NCBI GenBank assembly: GCA_030686995.1
Contig: CM060685.1
Coordinates: 130,535,823-130,599,822, forward strand
DNA: 64,000 nt
Reading direction: 5' to 3'
DNA from: Artemisia argyi
Lineage: Eukaryota > Streptophyta > Magnoliopsida > Asterales > Asteraceae
The position numbers were made by a program, and so were the translations under genes. This document shows positions 26,253 through 36,954 of the stretch, piece after piece. The notes under the pieces were generated by a model. The model searched no databases and had not been told where the DNA came from. It worked only from the letters and a program-made list of their open reading frames with translations. Position 1 is the stretch's first letter. Each line of letters begins with the position of its first letter.

Positions 26253-27988
26253 TCAACTAATATCCATGCTTTCAATAACTTCAAAATGCATCTGCATATT
26301 GGCTGGCTTGTTAGCAAAATAACACCTTTCACATACACTCAATTTTCCTTCACTTTTCTGAGACTCCATGTCAAGCAAATGAACCATGGTGTCTTTTTCT
26401 TTGCCAATCCAAACCCGCATACTATCACGCCATTGTCTTGGTGTTCCATGAAGAACAAAACGTATCCCCAAGGGTCTTTCGGAAATAAGTTTAGTTATTC
26501 TGGTGATTATGTCTTTGTCAGTAATGTATGCTCCAGTAGAGTTTAATCCAACATCCACGTAATGAATTTCGGTTATACTATTTAGAAGGCTTTCTTTTGA
26601 AGTTGGTATAATCTCGTTCTTGTCTTGGGAGGAAATGGCTGGATTGATTTCAGAGAATGCAAGCTCGGTAACTACCTGGTTAAGTACACTGCCACCTTTG
26701 CTGAATCCAAAGAGTATTGTGTTTGGTTGAGAAATACATGAACTGCGAGCTGCTTCACTAAGAGATTGTTCTTCAAGTCCAGTCGAAAGGGTACTTTTAA
26801 CCTGCAAAGTTATTAAAAGGACATATAAGATCCAACAACCAGATGTAGAGATAGCAAGACAGACGTATAGGGATGATTGTGTAACTGGTTAAATCGGGTT
26901 TGGATTGAAACAGGTCATTTTTGTTTACAGTCAGAAAATGCTAGGCGGGTTGGGTTGACTGGTAAAAACTTTTTTACCCATTTTTTTTAATAAAATAAAA
27001 GATAAATGTGTTATTAATGATTGTAGTATAATATATATTCACTTTAACAATCAAAATCTTTGGATAAAATGACTTGGTGTATGTACTAAAAGAGACTTTA
27101 GGAAATTTTAACCCTTCGATCTGTTTGATCTCTCTGAGATATAGCACAACGCAAATTACAGTAACCTTTCGGAAGTTTGCATACCTCATTGAGACAATTT
27201 GACAAGAGTGAAACTGTGGATGAAGAAGCAGGAAATCCAGTTGGGTCGTATGAGTTTGGCTCTCCCCACTTGTTTACTGATGGGATGAAGTCCTTATAAA
27301 CAGCAAAAGGTCCATTAAACTTAGAAGCTTCAATAACCCAAGCATTAACATTTTCACCCAGTTTTGAAACAATAACTTCTGCGATTCTTTCAAGATCTGA
27401 TAGTCTTTCAATCACCGGATTCCCGGTCCCTTTGACTCTATCGCCATTGAAAAATATAGCATTCATAGAAGGTACCTGCATAATTCCAGTAATACAAAAT
27501 ACTGTAGACAATAAGATTAACAGTTCATTTACATACCAGTGTTCCAAAGAAGACTGGTTCATATAAATCTTTGCAATTTTCATGAGGCGAAGGAAGTACG
27601 AAGTTTATGAAATGAGGTCTTGTTAATCTTTATAGATTCCAATGATAGACACCTAGTAATTCTAAATAATTGACACTACAAACCAGAGAATCTGAAAAGT
27701 AACGCATTGTGATTTTACACATGCTGCGAACTTCACATGCATTATTCATCTGATAAGTTAGGACTGATGGAGCATGTAGCTTTAAAGGAGCCAACTCAGA
27801 TCCTTGAGAAATTACTTAGTGATAGGGTGATAGGAATGTGATCTGACTTCAAATTTGTGGCTTTCTGGAATAAGACTTACAGTTGGGCTTTGGGAAGAAG
27901 TTGAGATACAAAGAGACGCTGCAACTTTATAGTGACCTCTGCTACCAGGAAACAAAGGAATCTTCAATATTCCCCTCCATCGTTCCAT
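26253..27988 (-). CDS. C2orf69-like (UPF0565) protein, 3 exons
   Basis: Exons 27988-27881, 27475-27185 and 26801-26253 join in frame to 948 bp, 315 residues. The start MERWRGILKIPLFPGSR matches how plant homologues begin, as I recall them. An acceptor at about 28017 puts at least one untranslated exon upstream. Family landmarks include NAIFFNGDRV, NAWVIEA, FNGPFAVYKDFIPSVN and ILFGFSKGG. GFSKG (Ser167) has the GxSxG form of an alpha/beta-hydrolase nucleophile elbow, with Asp216 (HYVDVG) and His251 (FVLHG) as plausible partners. The human orthologue is a mitochondrial protein needed for respiratory-chain function; its reaction is not settled, and the plant role is unknown to me. Confidence 0.88.
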
Positions 27989-28019
27989 GACTGATTGAAC
28001 TACGAGATGATATTCTGAA

Positions 28020-29349
28020 ACAAAATGTTAGACGATTAAGAGTTAAGACAAATCTCACTGATCACAAAAAACTTCATGAAAAATCATAGCCTTATGATAA
28101 TCTCTGAAATCAATATATTTGTTCTCTTTAGATGATGCTTTGTGGTAATTATTCAATACCAAACAAATAACATGTGGTAACCTTGAGGAAAAATTGTACA
28201 TTTCTTTTGCGGAAATATTTGAAACTTTAATTATTCAAAAATTAACCATAGAAACTAGCTATTTTAGTCAAAGTGACCTGATATCTGGTTGTTAACAGCT
28301 GAAACACATTCTAAAAAGAATAAGAGCATCCAAGTTGGCTAAAGTAGATGGTAGTTTATCGCATTAACGTTATCAATGAACGTAGCCTTTTTGACATCAA
28401 AACAGATATTATGAACCAAGATACTTTATTAATGCAGAAAAAACATGGGTTAAAAACATTGACGAAACAGGATGGTCGAGTTACATCTGTTATAACCATT
28501 GACTGATTCCAGCTAACTGTTAAAAAAAATTTGTGGGTAGTACAGTTGCCAACAGATATGTCGCCTCATTAGCCCATGCCGATTGCACTTGATGTAATAT
28601 TTCCATATTTTTTTCATCCTTTTCCTCCCTTGAGTGTAACTTTTAGTAACTACTCACTGGGATCGGTTTAAACTTTAAAGAATATAAATTTGGCAAATTC
28701 ATAAACTCTTAGACAAATAGATCTATGAAGAAAAAATCCCCTAAATTTCTTCCTCTTTTTTACTTATACTTTTGTATTCATACTAACATCATCTGATTTT
28801 TTATTTTATTTTCTAAATATATCTATTTACTTGTTTACTATTGAAATAAAAAGCTTTAAATAAATACTAGCTACAATGTCCTTCAGAAAACTTGTATCTT
28901 CTAATAAAATGTGCTAAATTATCTTAGGGTGAAACCACAAAAATCAAAAGAAAAACTTCTCTTCTAATACAATGGCCCAATACTTGGATCAGCATGGTGC
29001 TACATGTTTAGCTGATTTTTTAAAACTGGAATCCAGGTGTATTCGATTCCATTCAACCATTCAAACTTTGAGTGATCATTTATCTACAATATCTCTATGC
29101 TCATAGAATCTATTCCAATATTTGCCATGTAGAAACTGAACCTAGTCTTGTATAAGGGATAAATGCTGAAATGAGAATATAACACTCCTCTTCGCATGGT
29201 CCTAGCCATGACTTCACATTCTCATATCTTATTTCCCTTACGTCAAAATGAAAACATCAGTCTCCTAATCGAGACTCAATTTCAACCACATTCAAGCTTC
29301 TGATGCATTCATGTTCATCGATATATCGAAAATTCTTTCAATTCTCTTC
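28020..29349. other. Spacer between the C2orf69-like gene and the miR395 cluster
   Basis: No gene recognised. It should contain the untranslated first exon and promoter of the minus-strand C2orf69-like gene at its left end and upstream sequence of the miR395 transcript at its right end. Confidence 0.5.
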
Positions 29350-29357
29350 TATATATA
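29350..29357 (+). promoter_or_regulatory. Candidate TATA box of the MIR395 primary transcript
   Basis: CTATATATACC has a good TATA core on the plus strand, about 75 bp before the first hairpin, leaving room for a short 5' leader. This is inferred from position only. Confidence 0.4.
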
Positions 29358-29427
29358 CCTATAACTATGGAATGTTAGTTCATTAAGCACATAAACCGAC
29401 TATATAGGAATACAAACGATGGGAAAC

Positions 29428-29525
29428 GTCGAGTGTCCCTAAGAGATCCTCCGAACACTTCAATGGGATGTTTTATTTACGGTTTCCTGCTGAAGTGTTT
29501 GGGGGAACTCTAAGTGACACTTGAC
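29428..29525 (+). ncRNA. MIR395: miR395 precursor hairpin 1
   Basis: The 3' arm at 29490-29510 is a perfect 21-nt match to miR395 as I know it (begins CTGAAGTGTTTGGGG, ends AACTC). The opposite arm at about 29443-29463 (GAGATCCTCCGAACACTTCA) pairs with it with four mismatches, giving the usual star strand. Pairing extends outward (GTCGAGTGTC with GACACTTGAC), giving a stem of about 35 bp and a loop of about 27 nt. miR395 is induced by sulfate starvation and targets ATP sulfurylase and the low-affinity sulfate transporter SULTR2;1. Confidence 0.93.
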
Positions 29526-29564
29526 ACCAGCAAACTAGGGGTTTTGGACGTTCAACTCTAATAC

Positions 29565-29662
29565 GTCAAGTGTCCCTCAGAAATCCTCCGAACACTTCAC
29601 TGGGATATGTTATTCACAACTTCCTACTGAAGTGTTTGGGGGAACTCCAAGTGACACTTGAC
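29565..29662 (+). ncRNA. MIR395: miR395 precursor hairpin 2
   Basis: A copy of hairpin 1 displaced by 137 bp. The mature sequence at 29627-29647 is again identical to miR395. The base of the stem, GTCAAGTGTC with GACACTTGAC, pairs perfectly here. The star arm reads GAAATCCTCCGAACACTTCA. Probably produced from the same primary transcript as hairpins 1 and 3. Confidence 0.93.
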
Positions 29663-29702
29663 ACCAGCAAAACTAGGGATCTTACAAGTTACACTCTAAT
29701 AC

Positions 29703-29800
29703 GTCGACTGTTCCTCAGAGATCCTCCGAACACTTCACTGGGATATTTTATCCACGACTTCCTACTGAAGTGTTTGGGGGAACTCCAAGTGACACTTGAC
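29703..29800 (+). ncRNA. MIR395: miR395 precursor hairpin 3
   Basis: Third copy, displaced by 138 bp from hairpin 2. The mature sequence at 29765-29785 is identical to miR395. The star arm reads GAGATCCTCCGAACACTTCA. The base of the stem has more mismatches (GTCGACTGTT) than in copy 2, so its processing may be weaker. No further copy is visible up to 30400. Confidence 0.91.
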
Positions 29801-30376
29801 ATCAGCAAATTAAGGGTCTTGCACGTTAAACTTTAGTACAATGTAAGTGATCTCCAAAATCCCAAGTACATTAGCATTTAAGCTCGTTCTTTGCTAGAAA
29901 TCTTTGCTCAATAGAACTATTGTATAAGAACAGAATTCGTCTACTAGTCATAAACCGCAATCTTTAAGTTCTACATTTTATGACACATTTTATGGCACAT
30001 TTTAGTTCATGACTGTCACAATCATAAAGTTATTAATCCTGCTTCATGAAGTCAAATTTTTAGTTCAGCATTTGAATCGAAAGTACAAGTAAAAACAAAA
30101 AAGCTACAAACTCGTTCTGTTTGAGCACATCTTTAAAAGTGATTCCAATACTATATTGTTCACAAAGTTCAGCTAATTCGAATTGACTACTTTCTCATGA
30201 TTCACATGATCAACTTCTAGAAACCAAAACCTATCAATAATAGACCTTAAAAACTGTTCACAAACTCCGTTAACTTTAGCACATACAACTATTCTTATAG
30301 TACTTCCAAGATTAGCATAGCATAGTTAAAAGTATAAAGTGTTCAGTTTTCATTGTTTTTTGTATCACAAAAAAAT
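29801..30376. other. Non-coding spacer after the miR395 cluster
   Basis: AT-rich sequence with no recognisable gene or repeat; likely includes the 3' end of the MIR395 primary transcript. Confidence 0.45.
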
Positions 30377-30379
30377 TTA

Positions 30380-30990
30380 GGGGCCGTTTAGCTGGTGAAA
30401 AATTTCCAATTTTTCTAAGAAAATTTTTATATGAAAAGAGAAAAATTGAAAATCCATTTAGTTACACTTTTTTCCAACAATTTTCAAAAATGTGAAATTC
30501 TCATTCTCCAATGAAAATTTTTCACCAACTAACGGTGCATTTAGTTGGAGAGAAATTCTTCATTTTTTCAAGAAATTTTTCATAAGAAAATAAAAAAACT
30601 GAAAACACGTTTAGTTGCACTTTTTTTCAACAATTTTCGAAAAATATAAAATTCTCAATTTCTAAATTTTAACTAAGAAATTGAAAAGCCCATTATACCA
30701 TTCCCACTTTTTTCTTTCTCATTTTTTTTCTCCAGCTCCAAGAAAAACACATACACCATATTACCCCTAATCTCTCGTGTCATCCTCTACTGCCGACCGT
30801 CGCCACCACAGTCGCAATTTAAGGTAATCTTCTTATCATTTTAAAAAAAGAAAACTATAACTCCAACTAAACGAGTTTTCAAAATTCTCTAACTCTTCTT
30901 TAGTGAAGAAAACTCATTCCCTTCTCAATGAATTTAGAAACTGAAAAAGAGAAAAAAATTTCAACAACTAAACGGCACCTAAACAGCCCC
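30380..30990. mobile_element. PIF/Harbinger-type (Tourist-like) MITE
   Basis: Ends GGGGCCGTTTAG (left) and CTAAACAGCCCC (right) are inverted repeats. A TTA duplication flanks them at 30377-30379 and 30991-30993, the Harbinger signature. The terminal motif is echoed internally near 30530-30560 (TGCATTTAGTTGGAGAG) and near 30965, so the element has duplicated subterminal sequence. At 611 bp with no transposase frame, it is non-autonomous. Confidence 0.8.
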
Positions 30991-30993
30991 TTA

Positions 30994-31477
30994 ATGTTCC
31001 ACACTAATCTTTTTACAGTTCATCGAAAATGACAGAATACAAAACAATTTTACTAAGGGGTGTTTGTTTAATCTTATTTTTGGGTTTACGGGTTTCGGCT
31101 TATGTTTCATAAGCTCATTTTTTCCGGCTTAATTTGAAACTTACGAGGTTATATATAAGCTTATATGTTCCAAAATAACCCAAAAAAATAGGCTCATAAA
31201 AAGTAAGCAGAAACCACAAAAACTCCAGGTAACCCGAACAAGGGAAACCTCAATAAAGGGCGCCCATTTAATAATTAAACATATAACTAAGCTAAACACA
31301 ATTAACCAGCAAAAATAAAAGTGAAGGTGAAATGATTACCAGATCAGTCGGGTCGGGTCAGCTAGTTAAATCGCCTGCTAACTTTTTGGAAAATGAAGGA
31401 TTAGATGCACTTTTCCCTTACCCAACTGGGATTTTGAATTTGGCATTTTGGCCCATGAAGTTTTACATTTTTTCTAT
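30994..31477. other. Spacer with a possible small MITE
   Basis: Between about 31055 and 31250 lie inverted words (CGGCTTATGTTTCATAAGCTC and TAAGCTTATATG) between GGGGTGTTTGTTTAATC and a weak counterpart TAACCCGAACAAGGG, which looks like a decayed MITE. No gene is seen. Confidence 0.35.
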
Positions 31478-31765
31478 TTAGAGCACTTGGTAAAGTAACG
31501 TGGTAGAGTGAGTAATAAGATAACATAGCGCGTTAAAGCCTGCGTTATTATACCGTGGGCATGCGTTATTTGCACGTTAACGTGCAGAGTCATGGGCTTA
31601 ACGCAGCGTTAAGCTGCAAACATGAATAAAAAACAAAATCATTTTGGCCCTTTGAAAATAATTTTCGTTTTACCCCCCCCCCCCCCCCCCCCCCCACAAC
31701 GTTAATATACCTGTTACTAACGGCTAGTTGAAAAAAAAAAAAAAAAAAAATCTTTTATATTCACA

Positions 31766-34526
31766 ATGGATCCGAATCAAAATCACCAAGAAGAAAGGAG
31801 TTTGTCCGATGTAGATGATGAAACTTACATGGAGTTTATGATAGCCGCGTACGAATATCATCAATATTTGGAACAAGCAACAGCAGCTCCACCATGCCTC
31901 CAACGTACCGTGGTCCACCGTGAACGTGAGATTGCCGAAGAACGTTTGCGTAACGACTACTTTTATCAAGGGTGTAAGTATATGCATCGGAATTTTCGAA
32001 GAAGGTTTCGTATGAGCCGGAAACTATTTCTACAAATAGTCGAAGGTATTGAATCTTATTATTCTGATCCTCTTCCAAATCATTTTAAATTCTTTAACAA
32101 AGGACTCGATTGTACGGGTCGAACTAGTCTTAGTGTACTTATGCGGTGTACATCTGCCATACGCCAATTGACATACGGCAGCTCACTCGATGCGTTTGAT
32201 GAGTGATGAGGTGAAAAATGAACCACTTTTAGGGGGTCATTTAAGCCCGAAATTGAATTTATTTGATCAAATATTGCCCTAAATCGTTCCTTTTGTGATT
32301 TTAGGTACTTTGGGAGTGAAATCTGGAAAAGAATGCATTTTGGACGTTTTTGGAGCATAAAAGTGAAGAAAACGGCAAAGTCTCAATTTTCCAAGCTGGG
32401 AACAGTAGGTGACGGCGTCAAGAAGGAATTTCTGACGGCGTCAAGAGTAAATTCCATGACTTTCCATGACGACCCAGTACAGATTTGACGGCGTCACAAG
32501 GTAGGGCGTCAAGAGTAAAATGCATGACGGCCTGGAAAATGCTAACACATGACGGCGTCAAAAGTAGATCAAGGCAGTCCGAGAAGTATTTTGGCGGCGA
32601 GGTGACGGCGTCACAAGATTTGTCTTGACGCCGTCAGACCCTATTTCCTATATATAGTTTTCTAATTTTCACATTAAAAAGAGAGGAGTTTTGGAGAAAC
32701 CCTAGGTCCGAATTTAAGACGAATTTTACAGGTTTTTCAAGGATTCTTTGCCCTTGATCCCTTTCATGTGTAATTAAGATAAGTGTTCTTTTAATTTAAT
32801 CAATATGTCTATGTGTTGGTTGTCTATATCTTGTTCTTGTCTTAATTCCATCATGCTAGGCTAGATCTATCTTGTGTTTGCTTGGATCTAATGAAACCTA
32901 GATGTTAATTATGTGTTGATTACTTGTTTATGGTTGTATTGGATGAATGATTTCGATGTTAGGCTTAAGAAAACTGGCAGATCTCCAATTGGTAACATGC
33001 TTGAACGTCTTAAGAAACATGAACCGATGTGCACTAGGTTTTATTGGTTGTATTTACTGCATGAGTAATTTCTAATGATCCCATGTTAGGAGTTTTTAAC
33101 GGCTCGACATAGGAGTGAAGTAGGCACTCATAGGATTGGGGAAGTAAGTGCGCCACCCCATGAATGGTATTAAGGAATACAATCCGTCATCCACGTAACT
33201 ATAACAAGTAATTAACGTGTAAAAGATGCCTAGGGAGTAGTGAAATCTAAGTAAACACATTTTCTCCACATATTGCTCACAACCTTAGTTAATTTAGTTT
33301 ATTTTCATTTTTATTATTTATTTTGATTGCATCTTTAGTATTGGGTTAGTTGACTAGCAACTAATTCCGCCCAAATCCTTCAAACCCGAGATTTTACTTT
33401 GCTTTCTAAAAAAATATAAAAATACAAAAATAATCTTCCATCATCTTTAGCACTAGTAATTAGGTTTTCTAATCCTAGCGACACTATTCCTAGCTAAACG
33501 ATCAATCCCCCGGTACTTGTCACTATACTATACTACAACGATCAGGTACACTGCCTGGTGGGGGTTGTAAGATTCTCAAGATTCTTTGAGAGGTAAAGCC
33601 TGGTGCGATTCCCACGTATCAATGAGTATTTGCAAATGAGTAAGCGTACTTCACGTGATTGTCTTGATAATTTTAACAAGTGCGTTACGGATTTGTTTAT
33701 GCCGGAGTATTTAAGAAAACCAACATGGTTCGACGTTCAAAGTATTTACGAAAAACATGAGCGTGAACATGGTTTTTCGGGAATGCTTGGTAGCATTCAT
33801 TGCATGCACTAGGAGTGGAAAAATTTCCCAGTTGCGTGGCAAGGGCAATATGGTAGCGGTTTTATAAAATACCCAACAATAATGCTTGAAGCTGTTGCTT
33901 CGCAAGATTTATGGATTTGGCATGCATTTTTTGGGATGGCGGGGGCAAATAACAATATTAATGTTTTAGATAATTCTCCGTTATTCGACGACATTCTTCT
34001 TAACGAAGCCCCAAGAGCACCTTATATGATAAACGGAACCAGGTATGAACAGGGATATTACTTAGCTGACAGAATTTACCCACGGTGGTCAACTTTTGTT
34101 AAATCCTTTTCGGCAACAACTGACGAAAAACATGGTTATTTTAAAAGGAAGCAAGAGAGTGCACGAAAGGATGTCGAACGTGCTTTTGGTGTGCTTCAAG
34201 GACGTTGGGGTATACTACAACAGCCGGCACGCGCACTGGAAATTATCAAGATATGTAGAATCATGTATACTTGCATTATTTTACATAACATGATTTTAAA
34301 AAATCAAAAGTTTGCACTACGTGATTATAACAAATTGTGGGTGGATCCGACACCACGTTTTAGCCGAGACAAGTGGGTCGACAGATGTGATACCCAACGT
34401 TGCATATCAAGAAAAATACGCGACCAAGAAATGCATACTCAACTCCAACTAGACCTTATGGAACATGTTTGGCAAAAACGTCTTGAACGTCAAGTTGAAG
34501 AAGACGATTCCGAGGACGATGAATAA
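31766..34526 (+). pseudogene. Harbinger transposase pseudogene
   Basis: Two blocks, 31766-32203 and 33627-34526, stay in one frame once the LTR and one duplicated target site are set aside (446 codons). The family cuts and pastes DNA with a DDE nuclease related to HARBI1. Visible landmarks are FRMSRKLFLQIVEG, LGSIHCMH, EWKNFPVAWQGQY, YYLADRIYPRWSTFVKS and ERAFGVLQGRW. Three lesions inactivate it: the LTR insertion, a TAG at 33810-33812 where Trp is expected, and His for the first catalytic Asp (GSIHC for GSIDC, codon 33798-33800). The second Asp (LADRIYP) and the Glu (ERAFG) remain. Confidence 0.88.
32204..33621 (+). mobile_element. Solo LTR (copy A) inside the Harbinger transposase
   Basis: It starts TGATGAGGTG and ends CCCACGTATCA (1418 bp). 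The 5-bp duplication ATGAG is perfect at 32199-32203 and 33622-33626. U3 palindromes run from 32410 to 32636 and the TATA box TATATATAG is at 32649-32657. An imperfect leader hairpin (CAAGG/CCTTG) sits at 32738-32756. No internal domain remains. Confidence 0.95.
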
Positions 34527-34818
34527 GTATTTGTAATTCGTATGTTTTTAAATTTCATATGTTTTGTATTTTTTTTTTTGTTGTATTTTTTTAATTCCGT
34601 ATTGTAATATGTTTAAGAATTAATGTTATGTTTTTAATAAATGAAGTATTTGTTTTAGTTTAGGGGTTGAATTTGAAAATATTTGATTTAAAGTTGAGTT
34701 AAGGTGAGTTATTGTACTATGTGTTTTTTGAGTTAAGGTGAAAAGGTTAAAGCTGATGTGGCACTAACGTGGCACTGAGTTATAAGATAACTCAGGGTCA
34801 TCATACCCTCTGCTCTTA

Positions 34819-35340
34819 ACTACCATTGTTTATCTTTAATTTGAAGTGTGTGTAAAACTCGGGACAAAAATGTAACTTGTAAAACTAAACTGTAGTTGTC
34901 CCGGACATTTTTATTGAAAAGTGTTATCTTCGTAAAACCTTCACTCTAAAACCGATATGAATCTTACCTAAAGGAGTTCTGGTGCACAACCACTATGTAT
35001 GAATCCAACAAAATCGACTTCATCATTCGAGAAATGGTGGTGTTGAAGTTGAATTTGGTCTTACATCATTCTGAGAAGCCATTGAAGCCAAATACCTCAA
35101 AGCTCTACAAAAGTTTTTACCAAAACCAAAATCACAAAACAATTATTTACCACCATTGCATATAATTATCTCAAAATCAACCCAACAGGCTTTGAGGAAC
35201 TCACTGAAGCCTTCATGAAAAACTTCCTTACACACAAATGAAAACTACTCATGGGTCAAATCATTCAGTGGCTCCTTTAAGTTTGACCAAATTAACGCCA
35301 CTCATGAAATGATTATGTATAACTTAGTCACTAGAGCTTG
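34819..35340. other. Spacer with weak retroelement traces
   Basis: No intact gene. Around 35180-35230 a short frame reads FEELTEAFMKNFLTHK, reminiscent of gypsy gag, but it is too brief to assign. It adjoins the decayed minus-strand LTR fragment. Confidence 0.35.
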
Positions 35341-35860
35341 ATGTGGCGGTTGCAACACCTAGTTTTATAACCTCCTAGACAGTGTACCTAATCATTGCAG
35401 TATAGTATGCGTAAGGCTAGGTGGTTGATCGTTCTCTAGGGGAATAGTTAGGCAGGCTTGAAGTGTATAACGATTAAGTCTAAAGGTTGAAGGAAGATTC
35501 TTTTTGGTATTTTTATATTTATTAGAAAGCAAGTAAAAATCCGGGTTTTGAGAAGGTTTGTATTTTAAACTCTATTAACCTAAATGCTAAAAATTAAATA
35601 GCAATAAAAGTAAAATTAAGGGAACTCTTATGCGGAAAAGTGTATTTACCTAGGATACATTGAAAGGATTATATGTAAAGAAACAACGGCTTTCACAACT
35701 GGTCTTCACAGAAATACTGAAGAGTCACACCGGTGCACACTAAACAGAACAGGCAAGTGGAAATGAGAAACGAGTTACGAAATGAAAGAGTAGTGGGAAA
35801 TGAAAATATCGTATTTGTTGTTAGCATCAACGAAATATAAAAAGAAGTGATGGTCATTCT
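35341..35860 (-). repeat. Decayed LTR fragment of the same gypsy family
   Basis: Read on the minus strand it matches the 3' half of the family LTR: CAGTGTACCTAATCATTGCA, TGATCGTTCTCTAGGGGAATAG and GAAAGCAAGTAAAAATCCGG on the plus strand correspond to the reverse complement at 60300-60480. Divergence is high, no termini or target duplication are left, and it stops where the copia LTR begins. Confidence 0.65.
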
Positions 35861-35874
35861 CATATTAGGAACTT

Positions 35875-36240
35875 TGTCATAGTGTCGTTAAGTATGTAAT
35901 AGTTTAAGTTAGTTGGGCATTGGACATGGTAATCTAATATATTAAGAGTTATGTTAGTAAGCCTTTTATTATTCACGTAAACCAAGTCCAAGCCCAAGTC
36001 CATTAGAAAGCCCATGAGGCATTTCTCTCTAACTATAAAAGGCACATACCTAGTCATTTGTATGTGTGCTTGTGTATGTATTGTGTGTGTTTCTCTCTCA
36101 ATAAAAGTTCCATATTCATTTCTCACTCTCTACAAACTAACGCCACACCTACATAACATCAAGTCACCATCTTTACTTCATATTGTGCTATATTGTGTGA
36201 TAAAGTTGGTATATTTAAGGTCCTACAAGTGGTATCAATC
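35875..36240 (+). mobile_element. 5' LTR and primer-binding site of a Ty1/copia element
   Basis: The LTR appears to run from TGTCATAG (35875) to CCTACA (36227). It has a TATA box at about 36033 (CTATAAAAGG) and ends two bases before TGGTATCAATC (from 36230), a copia-type primer-binding site for initiator methionine tRNA. The left boundary is a guess because no target duplication or second LTR is in view. Confidence 0.6.
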
Positions 36241-36954
36241 GCCAAACAATGATTTAGGAGTGTTGGGAGTTTGTTTATTTCATATTTTTTAAGCTTTTTT
36301 ACACGAATTTCTTCAAAAATTCTTACTTTTCTTGTTTTCTTGTGGTTTTAACACTTTTTTTTATTACAAACTAGTGTTATAAACTTCTTGCAACAAGAAA
36401 GTTTTAATCTTTTTGAAAGATTCAAGCTTTAAAAATTCGTACTTGATTTTGTACTATTTATCGAGAATTTTAAAATTTTCACAAAAATCATTAAGTTTGC
36501 AACTTTCTTCAAGCTTTGGTGTTTTTAAGGTTAGAAGTACAAGAATCTTGGAATACAAACTTCATTTGGGTGTGCTTTAAGCAAAATCAAAATTCTGGCA
36601 AATTATCGAGAACTTTAAACCCTACTTATCGAGAACTTTTTTTGACCACTTTTCGAAAATTTTCTCTAGACGACTTCTTCCGATTTGGTGGATTACTTGG
36701 TGTTTCCCTTGCTTGTATAAGTGAGAAAACACTTTGACTCGTGGTATACTCTCTAAATTGTATAATTTAGAAAGTTTCGGTGATAATTTTTGAAATTTCA
36801 GAAAAATTTCGAAAACTTTTGGTGAAAAATTATCGAGAATTTTTTATTGAGAATTTTTTATCGAGAATTTTTCTGAGTCAAAAAATTTCGAAAATTTTTC
36901 TTGGGGAAAAGTTTCGAGAATTTTTTCTAAGATAAAACTTTCGAGAATTCGTGG

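Larger units (their letters stand above)
31481..34815 (+). mobile_element. PIF/Harbinger transposon, broken by a solo LTR
   Basis: Terminal repeats GAGCACTTGGTA (left) and TACCCTCTGCTC (right) are inverted and imperfect. TTA duplications flank the element at 31478-31480 and 34816-34818. It encodes a Harbinger transposase but no Myb-like second protein. Without the inserted LTR it would be about 1.9 kb. A run of about 23 C residues (from 31673) and a poly-A run (from about 31731) lie in its 5' part. Confidence 0.85.

Noticed and set aside
29570..29836. 88-codon frame on the plus strand
   Set aside because: It runs through the miR395 hairpins. Its repeats reflect the RNA duplication, not a protein.
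31673..31695. Run of about 23 C residues
   Set aside because: May be a true homopolymer or a sequencing or assembly artefact. It cannot be decided from one sequence, so it was not treated as a functional element.
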